Positions 1 to 6,482 of a DNA stretch of 18,926 nucleotides are shown piece by piece. The stretch spans positions 1 to 18,926 of the forward strand of contig JAJZPX010000006.1 of NCBI GenBank assembly GCA_021811025.1. The letters are read 5' to 3'. The translations under genes and the position numbers were made by a program. The notes under the pieces were generated by a model that made no database searches, was not told the DNA's origin, and saw only the letters and a list, made by a program, of their open reading frames with translations. This DNA comes from Actinomycetes bacterium (GTDB taxonomy: Bacteria; Actinomycetota; Coriobacteriia; Anaerosomatales; JAJZPX01). The stretch's first letter is position 1. Every line of letters begins with the position of its first letter.

Positions 1-14
1 GGCCGCGGGCCGGC

Positions 15-710
15 ATGGCGGCCGCCGCCCTCGCCTCCGTCGCCTTCGCGCTCCTCCTGTCGCTCGAAGGGTTCCGCGTGCTGCGCGCCCCGACGAGCGC
101 CCCGCGCGTCGCCGGCTCGCCTGCGACCGAGCTGGCGTCGCCCGGGTATGCTCCCCCCGCAGAGAAGAGCGCCGACTCCCTCACGGCCGCGACCGCCTCG
201 TCCTCTCCCGCGTCCACGCCGCGCTTCATCGCCGTCGCCGAGGAGGCCTACGCGTGGCTCGGCGTCCGCTCGCCCGACTCCGCCTCGCTGACACCCCTGG
301 ACGCCAAGGTGACATCGTCTCTCGGCTCGGCCGAACCGCCCGCTCCGCGAGACGCGTGGCGGTCGAGCACCGACCCGGACATCGTGTTCCTGCGCTCCGG
401 CGAGGCGTCCGGGACGTACGAGGCCTTCAAGCGCGTCGTGCGCACCTTCAAGGGGAAGCCCTACGCCATGTGGGCAGGCGACGTGACGGCGTTCGGCCTG
501 TGGCCCGCCCTTCCCCCGCAGTACGCCCAGCCCTCCTCGGCCGACGGCTCTCCGACGTTCGTTGCGGCAGGCAAGGACGATTCCGGCCTGGACATCTTCG
601 CCCCGCCCGGAGCGTCGCCCGAGGCCGGCTTCGCCATCGGCCCCTCGGGGAACGCCGGCGACCCCGCCGCGGGCGACCCGAACTGGACGTGGTGGCTCCC
701 GGCGCGCTAG
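15..710 (+). CDS. Hypothetical secreted or membrane-anchored protein, N-terminus possibly outside window
   Basis: The 231-residue product starts with an Ala/Leu-rich hydrophobic stretch (residues 1-17), which could be a signal anchor. A Ser/Ala/Pro-rich low-complexity linker follows (about 25-70), then a more ordered C-terminal part with aromatic residues and a terminal WTWWLPAR. No family is recognised. The frame is open upstream to base 1 and there is no clear Shine-Dalgarno before the ATG, so the true start may lie upstream and this may be the C-terminal part of a longer protein. The stop codon TAG (708-710) lies inside the CTAG that begins the palindromic element. The gene converges on queA. 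A function cannot be assigned; an envelope-exposed protein is the most that can be inferred. Confidence 0.6.
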   Translation: MAAAALASVAFALLLSLEGFRVLRAPTSAPRVAGSPATELASPGYAPPAEKSADSLTAATASSSPASTPRFIAVAEEAYAWLGVRSPDSASLTPLDAKVTSSLGSAEPPAPRDAWRSSTDPDIVFLRSGEASGTYEAFKRVVRTFKGKPYAMWAGDVTAFGLWPALPPQYAQPSSADGSPTFVAAGKDDSGLDIFAPPGASPEAGFAIGPSGNAGDPAAGDPNWTWWLPAR

Positions 711-872
711 TACTTGCTTGCGGAAGTCCGCGTAGCACCGAGGGTGGCGCCGAGCCCTGCCTGCAAGGCGCGACGACCGAGCGTAGCCGAAGCTACGTGA
801 GGAAGGAGCAACGCCGCAGGCGGGGATGCAGCGCCGGCCGAATGCACGCGGACTTCCGCAAGCAAGTACTAG
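707..872. repeat. 166-bp long-palindrome element with 27-bp perfect terminal inverted repeats, flanked by CTAG (MITE- or REP-like)
   Basis: Bases 707-733 and 846-872 are perfect reverse complements (27 bp), beginning and ending in CTAG. The symmetry continues inward. A ten-base block at 755-764 pairs with 816-825 (GCCTGC/GCAGGC plus CCC/GGG, one G-T wobble). GGCG at 767-770 pairs with CGCC at 812-815. CGTAGC (782-787) and GCTACG (792-797) form a hairpin around a CGAA loop centred at 789.5, which is also the exact centre of the terminal repeats. Each terminal arm also holds a small palindrome, GCGGA-AG-TCCGC. The element has no credible ORF. It fills the whole gap between two convergent genes, and both stop codons fall in its terminal CTAGs. 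It could be a non-autonomous mobile element with a CTAG target duplication, or a REP-type bidirectional terminator. No second copy is visible in the window. Confidence 0.85.
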
Positions 873-1903
873 AGGATCAGCATCGCGTCGCCGAACGACA
901 GGAAGCGGTATCGCTCCTCGATCGCCGTCCGGTACGCGCGCAGCACCAGCTCCCGACCCGCGAACGCCGAGACCAGCAGCAGCAGCGTCGATCGCGGGAC
1001 GTGGAAGTTGGTCAGCAGCACGTCGACGGCGCGGAAGCGATGCCCGGGCATGATGTAGAGCCCGGTCGATCCCTCTCGCGCCACGACCTGCGCCGACTCC
1101 TCGTCCCACGCGCTCTCCAGCGCGCGCACCGCCGTCGTCCCGACCGCGACCACGCGGTGTCCTCTCTCGCGGGTCGCGTTCACGTCGGACGCCGTCCACT
1201 CCGGCACCCGGTAGTGCTCGCTGTGGATCCTGTGCTCGCGCGGATCGTCCTCGGAGATCGGCCGAAAGGTGTCGAGCCCGATGTCGAGCTCCACCTTCGC
1301 GACGCGCGCGCCGGATGCCTCGAGCCGCCCCAGCATCTCGGACGTGAAGTGCAGCCCGGCGGTCGGCGCCGCGGCGCTGCGCTCCTCGGTCGCGAACACG
1401 GTCTGGTAGAGCTCGGGATCCTCGAGATCGGCCGTCACGTAGGGCGGCAGCGGAACCTCGCCGAGCGCGTGCACGGCGTCCAGGAAGGATCCGCGAGCGG
1501 TGTGGAACTGGACCAGGCGCGTGCCCGACTCGTCGAGGACGTCGACGACGAGGCCCGTCAGCAGCCCGTCACCGAACGTGAGCTTCGCCCCGGGGCGGAT
1601 CCGGCGTCCCGGCTTGACGAGGCACTCCCACGCGTCGGTGTGCCTCTCGCGAAGCAGGAGGACCTCGGCAGCGCCCCCCGTCTCGACCTTCGCGCCCCTC
1701 AAGCGCGCGGGGAGCACGCGGGTGTCGTTCACGACGAGCAGGTCTCCCGGCCGCAGGTAGTCGCCGAGATCCGAGAAGACGCGATGATCGGTCTGCCCGC
1801 TCCCCCGGTCGACCACCAGGAGGCGGCACGAGTCGCGCGGCTCCGCGGGATGCTGCGCGATCAGCCCCGACGGCAGATCGTAGCCGTAATCGTCGGTACG
1901 CAC
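869..1903 (-). CDS. queA: S-adenosylmethionine:tRNA ribosyltransferase-isomerase
   Basis: QueA transfers and isomerises the ribosyl group of SAM onto preQ1 at tRNA wobble position 34, giving epoxyqueuosine. The 344-residue product has the usual length. Recognisable family segments are the N-terminal YDLPSGLIAQHPAEPRDSCRLL, here cited as YDLPSGLIAQHP followed by the SCRLL block, the LVVNDTRVLPARL block, TAGLHFT near the middle and the typical C-terminal YRFLSFGDAMLIL. Translation starts at GTG (1901-1903), with a GAGAGGA Shine-Dalgarno eight bases upstream. The stop TAG is inside the right CTAG of the palindromic element. The pathway's final enzyme, queH, lies about 500 bases away on the same strand, separated by a small plus-strand gene. 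tgt, the usual partner, is not in the window. Confidence 0.97.
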   Translation of the reverse strand: MRTDDYGYDLPSGLIAQHPAEPRDSCRLLVVDRGSGQTDHRVFSDLGDYLRPGDLLVVNDTRVLPARLRGAKVETGGAAEVLLLRERHTDAWECLVKPGRRIRPGAKLTFGDGLLTGLVVDVLDESGTRLVQFHTARGSFLDAVHALGEVPLPPYVTADLEDPELYQTVFATEERSAAAPTAGLHFTSEMLGRLEASGARVAKVELDIGLDTFRPISEDDPREHRIHSEHYRVPEWTASDVNATRERGHRVVAVGTTAVRALESAWDEESAQVVAREGSTGLYIMPGHRFRAVDVLLTNFHVPRSTLLLLVSAFAGRELVLRAYRTAIEERYRFLSFGDAMLIL

Positions 1904-1932
1904 TCTCCGGTTCCTCTCTCGCGCCCTCGCCG

Positions 1933-1938
1933 ATTATG
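1933..1938 (-). promoter_or_regulatory. Candidate -10 element for queA
   Basis: On the minus strand this reads CATAAT, one mismatch from TATAAT, about 30 bases upstream of the queA GTG. No convincing -35 was found at 16-18 bases, so this is a weak call. Confidence 0.25.
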
Positions 1939-2016
1939 CACGAACGAGAGGCTTCAGGCCCATCGAGGGCTGCGAAGGGCCCGGACGCGCGACGCCGAAC
2001 CCGCCCAGAAGGGAGC

Positions 2017-2048
2017 CGTTAATGCGTCCCTTAACGCTGTGGTACCAT
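2017..2048 (+). promoter_or_regulatory. Candidate promoter with overlapping inverted repeat for the small gene at 2129
   Basis: TTAATG (2019-2024) and TACCAT (2043-2048) are spaced 18 bases apart, a weak but possible promoter. CGTTAA (2017-2022) and TTAACG (2031-2036) form a perfect 6-8-6 inverted repeat overlapping the putative -35, as an operator might. The short AT-rich patches stand out in this GC-rich sequence. It would drive the plus-strand hypothetical gene about 75 bases downstream. Confidence 0.3.
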
Positions 2049-2128
2049 GTCTTGCTGAGGAGACCGCTAATCCGATGTGCACCCTACCCCTCATCGAACG
2101 GTTGCCGGGCCGCAAGGAGGAGATGCTC

Positions 2129-2365
2129 GTGGAGACCAAGTACCGTTTGATACCGGAGGAGATACCTCCGATCTCTAAGGCGACGGTATACGAGAACGTC
2201 ATGGACGACTTCCTCCGCGGCAAGGACAAGTCGTGCCGAGTGGAGATCCCAAAGAAGAAGCCGTCGACGGTCCATCAGGGACTGCTCAAGACGAAGCGGA
2301 TCAACGCCAAGTTCGCCGGCATCTCCGTGGTGCGGCGGGGCGACACCATCTACCTGCGCAAGTAA
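2129..2365 (+). CDS. Small basic conserved-looking hypothetical protein (78 aa)
   Basis: I do not recognise the family. The product is about 78 residues and rich in Lys and Arg. It has YRLIPEEIPPISKATVYEN near the start, a DDFLRGK segment, a KKKPSTVHQGLLKTKR stretch and a C-terminal VVRRGDTIYLRK that looks like a terminal beta hairpin. The pattern suggests a compact nucleic-acid- or protein-binding domain, but that is inference. A strong AAGGAGG (2114-2120) lies eight bases before GTG at 2129; an in-frame ATG at 2123 is too close to it, and another ATG at 2075 is possible. It is the only plus-strand gene between queA and queH and converges on queH with a gap of about 54 bases. Codon use and the ribosome-binding site support real coding. 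Confidence 0.7.
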   Translation: METKYRLIPEEIPPISKATVYENVMDDFLRGKDKSCRVEIPKKKPSTVHQGLLKTKRINAKFAGISVVRRGDTIYLRK

Positions 2366-2419
2366 GCCCATTCGATCGAAGAGACGCCGGCGGCGAGAGG
2401 GCGCTCCGGCGCCGCGGGA

Positions 2420-3004
2420 TCACGGGCCGGCGCGCGAGACCGCGGCCTGCTTCTTGGCGGCCTTTCTCTGGGCGCGCTCACGTTCCGCGTCCACCTGCGA
2501 GAGAAGGCAGCCGCAGTAGTTCTGCCTGTACATCCCGAGCTCCCGGGATCTCCTGACGGCCTCGGGATAGAACTCCCGGAAGTCGGTGCGCAGGTACGGG
2601 ATGCCGTAGCGCGCAGCCACCACTTCCGCAGCCTCCTGAAGCGCATCGAAGTCCTGATACGGGCTTACGGTGAGCGTCGTCGCAAAGGCCTCGAAGCCTG
2701 CGCCGGCGGCATAGGCGGCGACGATGCCGAGACGCAGGCCGAAGCACCGCCGGCAGCGCTCGGCCTTCAGCTGAGCCGCGTGCCCCGTCGCGCGCACCCA
2801 CTCGGCCGGATCGTACGCGAGCTCGACGACGGGCACTTCCTGCCATGCGGCGTAAGCAAGCAGCGTGTCACGGCGTCGCACGTACTCGTCCAGCGGGTGT
2901 ATGTTCGGGTTCGCGTACGCGACGGTGACGGCGTGCGCCTCCCGCAACTTGTCGAGCGGCTCGATCAGGCACGGTCCGCAGCACGCGTGCAGCAGCAGCC
3001 TCAC
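2420..3004 (-). CDS. queH: Epoxyqueuosine reductase QueH (cobalamin-independent)
   Basis: QueH reduces epoxyqueuosine to queuosine in tRNA, the last step of the pathway, replacing the cobalamin enzyme QueG in many anaerobes. From the GTG start the product has 194 residues, usual for the family. It shows the N-terminal LLLHACCGPC (Cys8, Cys9, Cys12), a CRRC pair (Cys83, Cys86) and YCGC (Cys163, Cys165), matching the cysteine sets known to hold the iron-sulfur cluster and second metal site. TTLTVSPYQD in the middle is also typical. The GTG at 3004 was chosen because a GGGAG lies seven bases upstream and the family begins directly before HACCGPC; a longer in-frame reading to 3106 overlaps the upstream gene. 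It follows the GDT1-type gene by 49 bases and may be cotranscribed with it. Confidence 0.95.
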   Translation of the reverse strand: MRLLLHACCGPCLIEPLDKLREAHAVTVAYANPNIHPLDEYVRRRDTLLAYAAWQEVPVVELAYDPAEWVRATGHAAQLKAERCRRCFGLRLGIVAAYAAGAGFEAFATTLTVSPYQDFDALQEAAEVVAARYGIPYLRTDFREFYPEAVRRSRELGMYRQNYCGCLLSQVDAERERAQRKAAKKQAAVSRAGP

Positions 3005-3053
3005 AACGGCACTCCCTCGAAAGACAGCGCTTGTATACCCGCTTGCATCCGCT

Positions 3054-3713
3054 TCACGCAACCCCGGCCCGCCACGACGCGACCGCCATGGCGAACGCGG
3101 CGACACCGAAGAGGATGAAGAACGCGCCGGCGACCCTCGTGATGAGACGTTCCGGGAGCCTTCGGCCGAGAGCCGAGCCGACTAGGATCGCGAGACCGTC
3201 CGCGAGCATCATGCCCGCCGTGGAGCCCAGCCACACGCCGACGAACGTCCCGCCGGCGGACCGCTCTGCCGAAGCGATGCCGGACAGCGGGGCTCCGAGC
3301 GCGCCCAGGGTCCGAAGCGCGGCGGAGGGGTCCGCCGCGACCGACATCGTCATGATCTGGGTCTTGTCGCCGAGCTCCGCGAGGAAGAACGCGATGCCGG
3401 TGGCGAGCACGGGCCCGTACCTGCCCGTCTCGCGCGACTCCTCTGCGCCGTCGCCCCTGAGCGTCCACAATCCGAACGCGACGAACAGGGCGCCGGTGGC
3501 CAGCCGAAGCCAGAGCTCGGGCACGAGGCTCCCCGCCACCTCGCCCACGGCGGTCGACAGCAGGTGGACGAGCAGCGTCGCCCCGAGGATGCCGACAAGC
3601 ACCTGCGAGGTTCGGTACTTCGCCGCCAGGCATAGCGCGAGCAGCTGGGTCTTGTCCCCCAGCTCCGCGAGCGCGATCAGCACCACCGCGACGGCAAACG
3701 CTGCCATCGTCAC
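3054..3713 (-). CDS. TMEM165/GDT1 (UPF0016) family Mn2+/Ca2+ exporter
   Basis: This is an inner-membrane cation transporter whose relatives export manganese or exchange Ca2+/Mn2+ for protons. The 219-residue product carries the duplicated family signature ELGDKTQ at residues 17-23 and 113-119, each in a transmembrane helix. The acidic residues of the two motifs line the ion path. Hydrophobic segments fit six helices in two halves, with a charged loop near residues 85-100. ATG at 3713 is preceded by GAGGTG. No yybP-ykoY manganese riboswitch was recognised upstream; instead a GC-rich hairpin separates it from cspA. The family belongs to the LysE superfamily, like two other exporters in this window. 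Confidence 0.93.
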   Translation of the reverse strand: MTMAAFAVAVVLIALAELGDKTQLLALCLAAKYRTSQVLVGILGATLLVHLLSTAVGEVAGSLVPELWLRLATGALFVAFGLWTLRGDGAEESRETGRYGPVLATGIAFFLAELGDKTQIMTMSVAADPSAALRTLGALGAPLSGIASAERSAGGTFVGVWLGSTAGMMLADGLAILVGSALGRRLPERLITRVAGAFFILFGVAAFAMAVASWRAGVA

Positions 3714-3724
3714 CTCACATAACA

Positions 3725-3750
3725 GGAGCGGCCCCTGCCGGAGCCGCTCC
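3725..3750 (-). terminator. Hairpin after cspA (terminator or attenuator)
   Basis: GGAGCGGC (3725-3732) and GCCGCTCC (3743-3750) form a perfect 8-bp stem with a 10-base loop, 24 bases after the cspA stop and 12 bases before the GDT1-type start. The downstream sequence in the minus direction, TGTTATG, is only mildly T-rich, so termination may be partial and let some transcription through to the exporter. Confidence 0.55.
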
Positions 3751-3773
3751 GCGAACGACGATGCGCCGCCCGA

Positions 3774-3983
3774 TCACGCCTGCGGCTTGCGGACGTTGCT
3801 CGCCTGCAGCTTGCCGTTCTTGCCCGTGGTCACCTCGAACTCGACCGCCTGACCCTCGGACAGCGTCTTGAAGCCGTCCATCTGGATCTCGGAGTAGTGG
3901 ACGAAGATGTCGTCCCCATCCTCCCGAGAGATGAAGCCGTAGCCCTTGTCCGGGTTGAACCACTTGACGAGACCTTCAGCCAT
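3774..3983 (-). CDS. cspA: CspA-family cold shock protein
   Basis: This is a single cold-shock domain of 69 residues, a single-stranded RNA/DNA chaperone that melts mRNA structure. It begins MAEGLVKWFNPDKGYGFI, with the RNP1 motif KGYGFI and RNP2 DIFVHYS, and ends in a basic GKLQASNVRKPQA, all typical. The ATG at 3983 is the family start and has AAGGGA upstream. The frame remains open a further 42 codons, but that extension is 5' leader sequence. It has its own candidate promoter near 4083-4109, leaving a leader of about 90 bases with repeated palindromes, and a hairpin follows the gene. Confidence 0.97.
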   Translation of the reverse strand: MAEGLVKWFNPDKGYGFISREDGDDIFVHYSEIQMDGFKTLSEGQAVEFEVTTGKNGKLQASNVRKPQA

Positions 3984-4057
3984 GCAAACCCATCCCTTCG
4001 CCCCCGTCCCGAAGCGGGGTCCTGCTCGTGCGAGAGGATCTCGCAGCCGACGACGGG

Positions 4058-4079
4058 CCCCTGACAGGCCCTGACAGGG
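4058..4079. repeat. Tandem CCTGACAGG palindromes in the cspA leader
   Basis: Two adjacent copies of CCTGACAGG, each a CCTG/CAGG inverted repeat with one central base, lie ten bases apart (4060-4068 and 4070-4078). They are immediately downstream of the predicted cspA start of transcription. They could be an operator, an RNA structure or a chance duplication. Confidence 0.5.
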
Positions 4080-4082
4080 CGA

Positions 4083-4109
4083 ATCGTAGCACATCGACCG
4101 TCTCGGCAA
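4083..4109 (-). promoter_or_regulatory. Candidate cspA promoter
   Basis: On the minus strand the candidate is TTGCCG, 15 bases, then TACGAT, preceded by TG one base away (extended -10). The 15-base spacer is short, which the extended -10 could compensate for. It lies about 100 bases upstream of the cspA ATG. Confidence 0.4.
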
Positions 4110-4128
4110 GCATCGGCTGAGACGAGGG

Positions 4129-4902
4129 TCACATCGAGGCCCGCTGGCGGGAGCGCATGACGACGACCGCCAGCCCAGCCATCGCCACGACGATCGCGGC
4201 GCCGAGCGCGATGAGCAGGTAGTCCGGCCGCCTCGCCTCCGGCTTGGGGGTTGCGGACGACCGCGGGGCGTAGTCGACGGACACCGTGAGCTTCTCGCCC
4301 GTCTTCATGCTGCGGGCGGGAATGGAGTACAGCAGGTTTCCGGAGCCGCCGGGGTCCGGCGCGGGCCGATCGGAGAACGCGGGGGTGCTCTTGACGTCGC
4401 TCACCGTCGAGGGAAGACGGAAGGCGATCCGGGTCTGGACGGCGGGCGTGCTCTGGACCCAGTCGAGCCGAGCGACACGTCTCCCGTCGCGCTCGACGTA
4501 CGGATCGCACTGCGCCTCGTACTGCACGACACGCGACTTGGCGGTCGTTATCGTGAGCGACGATTTGTCCGCCGCAAGCTGCGGCTGCCGCTCGACGTCC
4601 CGGTCGACCGTGTCGAAGATCTCGCCCGCCCAAGTCACGGTCGCGCCCTTGGGCAGGGGGATCGCGACGGACGCGGGCAAGGTAGCGGACGAGGGCACCG
4701 CCGCCTGCACCACGAGAGTCATGCCGCCCATGACGTCCTCGGGCCACAGCTGCACGTCGACGTACGAGGGAACGACCGGCATGCCCTTCACTTCCGAAGG
4801 CGCGATCGGGCCGGACGCCACGGACGAGGTCGCCGCGGACGCGCCTGCCGGCGCGACCACGAGAGAGAACGCCACCAGCACGGCCGTGAGGAACCTCTTC
4901 AT
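4129..4902 (-). CDS. Secreted protein with C-terminal membrane anchor, coupled to folD
   Basis: The family is not recognised. The 257-residue product starts with a clear signal peptide (MKRFL, then a hydrophobic core, APAGASA near residues 17-23). A mainly beta-type extracellular part follows, and the end is one transmembrane helix (about 228-249) and a short basic tail RSRQRASM. The topology is therefore outside with a C-terminal anchor. The Pro-rich segment before the helix looks like a spacer. The ATG (4900-4902) overlaps the folD stop in an ATGA, so translation is probably coupled to folD, although no metabolic link to folate is apparent. Repeated P-S-S-A-T-L and LPKGATVTW stretches resemble Ig-like or carbohydrate-binding folds, but this is only an impression. 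Confidence 0.85.
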   Translation of the reverse strand: MKRFLTAVLVAFSLVVAPAGASAATSSVASGPIAPSEVKGMPVVPSYVDVQLWPEDVMGGMTLVVQAAVPSSATLPASVAIPLPKGATVTWAGEIFDTVDRDVERQPQLAADKSSLTITTAKSRVVQYEAQCDPYVERDGRRVARLDWVQSTPAVQTRIAFRLPSTVSDVKSTPAFSDRPAPDPGGSGNLLYSIPARSMKTGEKLTVSVDYAPRSSATPKPEARRPDYLLIALGAAIVVAMAGLAVVVMRSRQRASM

Positions 4903-5744
4903 CGCACTGCCTTTCGTGCCGCCGCCACCGTGTTCGCCATCAGCATCGCGCGCGTCATCGGTCCCACGCCTCCAGGGACCGGCGTGATCTTGGAGGCCAC
5001 CTCGGCCACCTCCTCGAACGCGACGTCGCCGACGAGCTTCCCGTCGAGACGGGTGGTGCCGACGTCCACGACCACGGCGCCTGGCTTCACCCACTCGCGC
5101 CTCACCATTCGGGGGCGTCCGACCGCGGAGACAAGGATGTCGGCCTCGCGGCACACGTCCGCCAGGTCCCGCGTTCGGGAATGGCAGACCATCACCGTCG
5201 CATCGGCCTCAAGCAACAACAGCGCCATCGGCTTGCCGACCATCGTCGACCGCCCGACGACGACGGCGCGCGCGCCTTCGATCGGCACGTCGTACGCGCG
5301 CAGCAGCTCCATCACGCCGGCCGGCGTGCAGGAGCGGAGCCCGGGCAGGCCCCTCACGAGGCGTCCCAGACTCGACACGCCGAAGCCGTCCGCGTCCTTG
5401 CCGGGCGAGATGCGATCGATGACGGGCTCGGCGTCGAGGTGCCTCGGCAGCGGGAGCTGCACGAGGATGCCGTGCACGGCCGGATCGGCGTTGAGGCTGT
5501 CCACCAGCGCCTCGAGCTGCCCCTGCTCGGTGTCAGCGGGAAGGCGGTGATCGAAGCTCGCGATCCCGAGGGCGGCCGCGTCCCGCTCCTTCATCGTGAC
5601 GTACGTCTGCGACGCGGGATCGTCACCGACGAGCACGACCGCGAGACCGGGACTGACTCCGAGGGCGGCCAGCCGTGCCGCCTCCGCGGCTGTGCGTTCG
5701 TTGATGGCGGCGGCGACCTTCCTGCCGTCGATGATCTCAGCCAA
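4899..5744 (-). CDS. folD: Bifunctional methylene-THF dehydrogenase/methenyl-THF cyclohydrolase
   Basis: FolD interconverts 5,10-methylene-THF and 10-formyl-THF in the cytosol, using NADP, and supplies one-carbon units for purines and formyl-Met. The 281-residue product has the family's usual length. Signatures are SQTYVTMKERDAAALGI with the catalytic Lys52, GILVQLPLP, the DADGF block, the dinucleotide-binding VVVGRSTMVGKP, and the C-terminal PVPGGVGPMTRAML. The ATG is followed by the typical AEIIDG start. Its stop overlaps the start of the secreted-protein gene by ATGA, and a candidate promoter lies just upstream, in the end of the isochorismatase-like gene. Confidence 0.98.
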   Translation of the reverse strand: MAEIIDGRKVAAAINERTAAEAARLAALGVSPGLAVVLVGDDPASQTYVTMKERDAAALGIASFDHRLPADTEQGQLEALVDSLNADPAVHGILVQLPLPRHLDAEPVIDRISPGKDADGFGVSSLGRLVRGLPGLRSCTPAGVMELLRAYDVPIEGARAVVVGRSTMVGKPMALLLLEADATVMVCHSRTRDLADVCREADILVSAVGRPRMVRREWVKPGAVVVDVGTTRLDGKLVGDVAFEEVAEVASKITPVPGGVGPMTRAMLMANTVAAARKAVR

Positions 5745-5779
5745 GGGGGCTCCGTAGGGTCGCGAAGGATGACGGGCTC

Positions 5780-5807
5780 AGTGTATCAGCTCTCGGCCTG
5801 CTCTCAG
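5780..5807 (-). promoter_or_regulatory. Candidate folD promoter
   Basis: On the minus strand the candidate is CTGAGA, 16 bases, then TACACT, with a TG one base before the -10 (extended). It overlaps the stop codon of the upstream hydrolase gene and lies 36 bases before the folD ATG. Confidence 0.35.
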
Positions 5808-6406
5808 CGGCTCGAGGACGCCTGCTGGTCCTTCACGACGCGCAGCAGCGCGCGGAACTCGTCCGTGCCCGCCTCGCGCACCGCCTCGTACATCACCGCC
5901 TGCGACGTCGTGACGACCACGCGGTCGCGCCGCATCCTGTCGAGCGCCACGTGCGCGTCCCCGTCGTCGATCGAGCAGCACGCGTCGGCGGCGACGAAGG
6001 TCGTGCACCCGGCGGCGTCAAGCGACAGCGCCGTCTGCGCTACGCAGATGTGCGTCTCCATGCCGCAGACGACGGCCTGTGAGCGGCCCGTTGCCGTGAA
6101 CGCCTCGACGAAGGCGGGCTCGAGGGTGCACGCGAACGCGATCTTGTCGACCACGCGGACGTCGGCCGAGGCGAGCTCCGGGCCTTCGAGCAAGCCGGCG
6201 ATCTCCGGCACGAGGTCCCCGAGGCCGGCGGGGTTCTGCCGAGTGACGACGATCGGCATCCGCAGCAGCGCGGCCGATCGCAGCAGCCTTGAGGTCGCCG
6301 CGACGACCCGCGCGCGATGCGGCATCACCGCGGCGAGCCGCTCCTGGACGTCGATGACGACGAGTGCGGCTTCCTCTCGCCTGATGAGACGCGGGCGTTC
6401 CGGCAT
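5804..6406 (-). CDS. Isochorismatase-family cysteine hydrolase
   Basis: This is a 200-residue single-domain member of the isochorismatase-like hydrolases, which include nicotinamidase, N-carbamoylsarcosine amidase and YcaC types. The expected catalytic triad is present: Asp19 in ALVVIDVQERL, Lys88 in VVDKIAF, and Cys121 in VCGMETHICV. The GMETHICV form with Thr before His-Ile-Cys is like the YcaC and human ISOC1/2 branch rather than nicotinamidase, and the metal-binding Asp-x-His set of nicotinamidase is not evident. The substrate is unknown. The ATG at 6406 has GAGGAGG six bases upstream. It sits between ruvB (76 bases upstream) and folD on the same strand. Confidence 0.92.
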   Translation of the reverse strand: MPERPRLIRREEAALVVIDVQERLAAVMPHRARVVAATSRLLRSAALLRMPIVVTRQNPAGLGDLVPEIAGLLEGPELASADVRVVDKIAFACTLEPAFVEAFTATGRSQAVVCGMETHICVAQTALSLDAAGCTTFVAADACCSIDDGDAHVALDRMRRDRVVVTTSQAVMYEAVREAGTDEFRALLRVVKDQQASSSR

Positions 6407-6482
6407 CGCGGGCCTCCTCGAGAGTGTGGAGACGATGATATCGCTACCGCTCGACGCCCGGCCGAGACGGAGCGGGCGGGCG

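Noticed and set aside
254..2365. 703-codon plus-strand open frame
   Set aside because: Apart from its last 78 codons it runs antisense to queA and through the palindromic element; very Arg-rich composition of a GC-rich shadow frame. Only the 3' end from 2129 has a ribosome-binding site and ordered sequence.
3714..3773. Manganese (yybP-ykoY) riboswitch before the GDT1-type gene
   Set aside because: The 60-base gap is too short and shows only one simple hairpin, with none of the riboswitch's conserved loops.
3984..4109. 42-residue N-terminal extension of cspA
   Set aside because: Cold-shock proteins begin at the MAEGLVKWF start; the upstream part contains the likely promoter and leader repeats.
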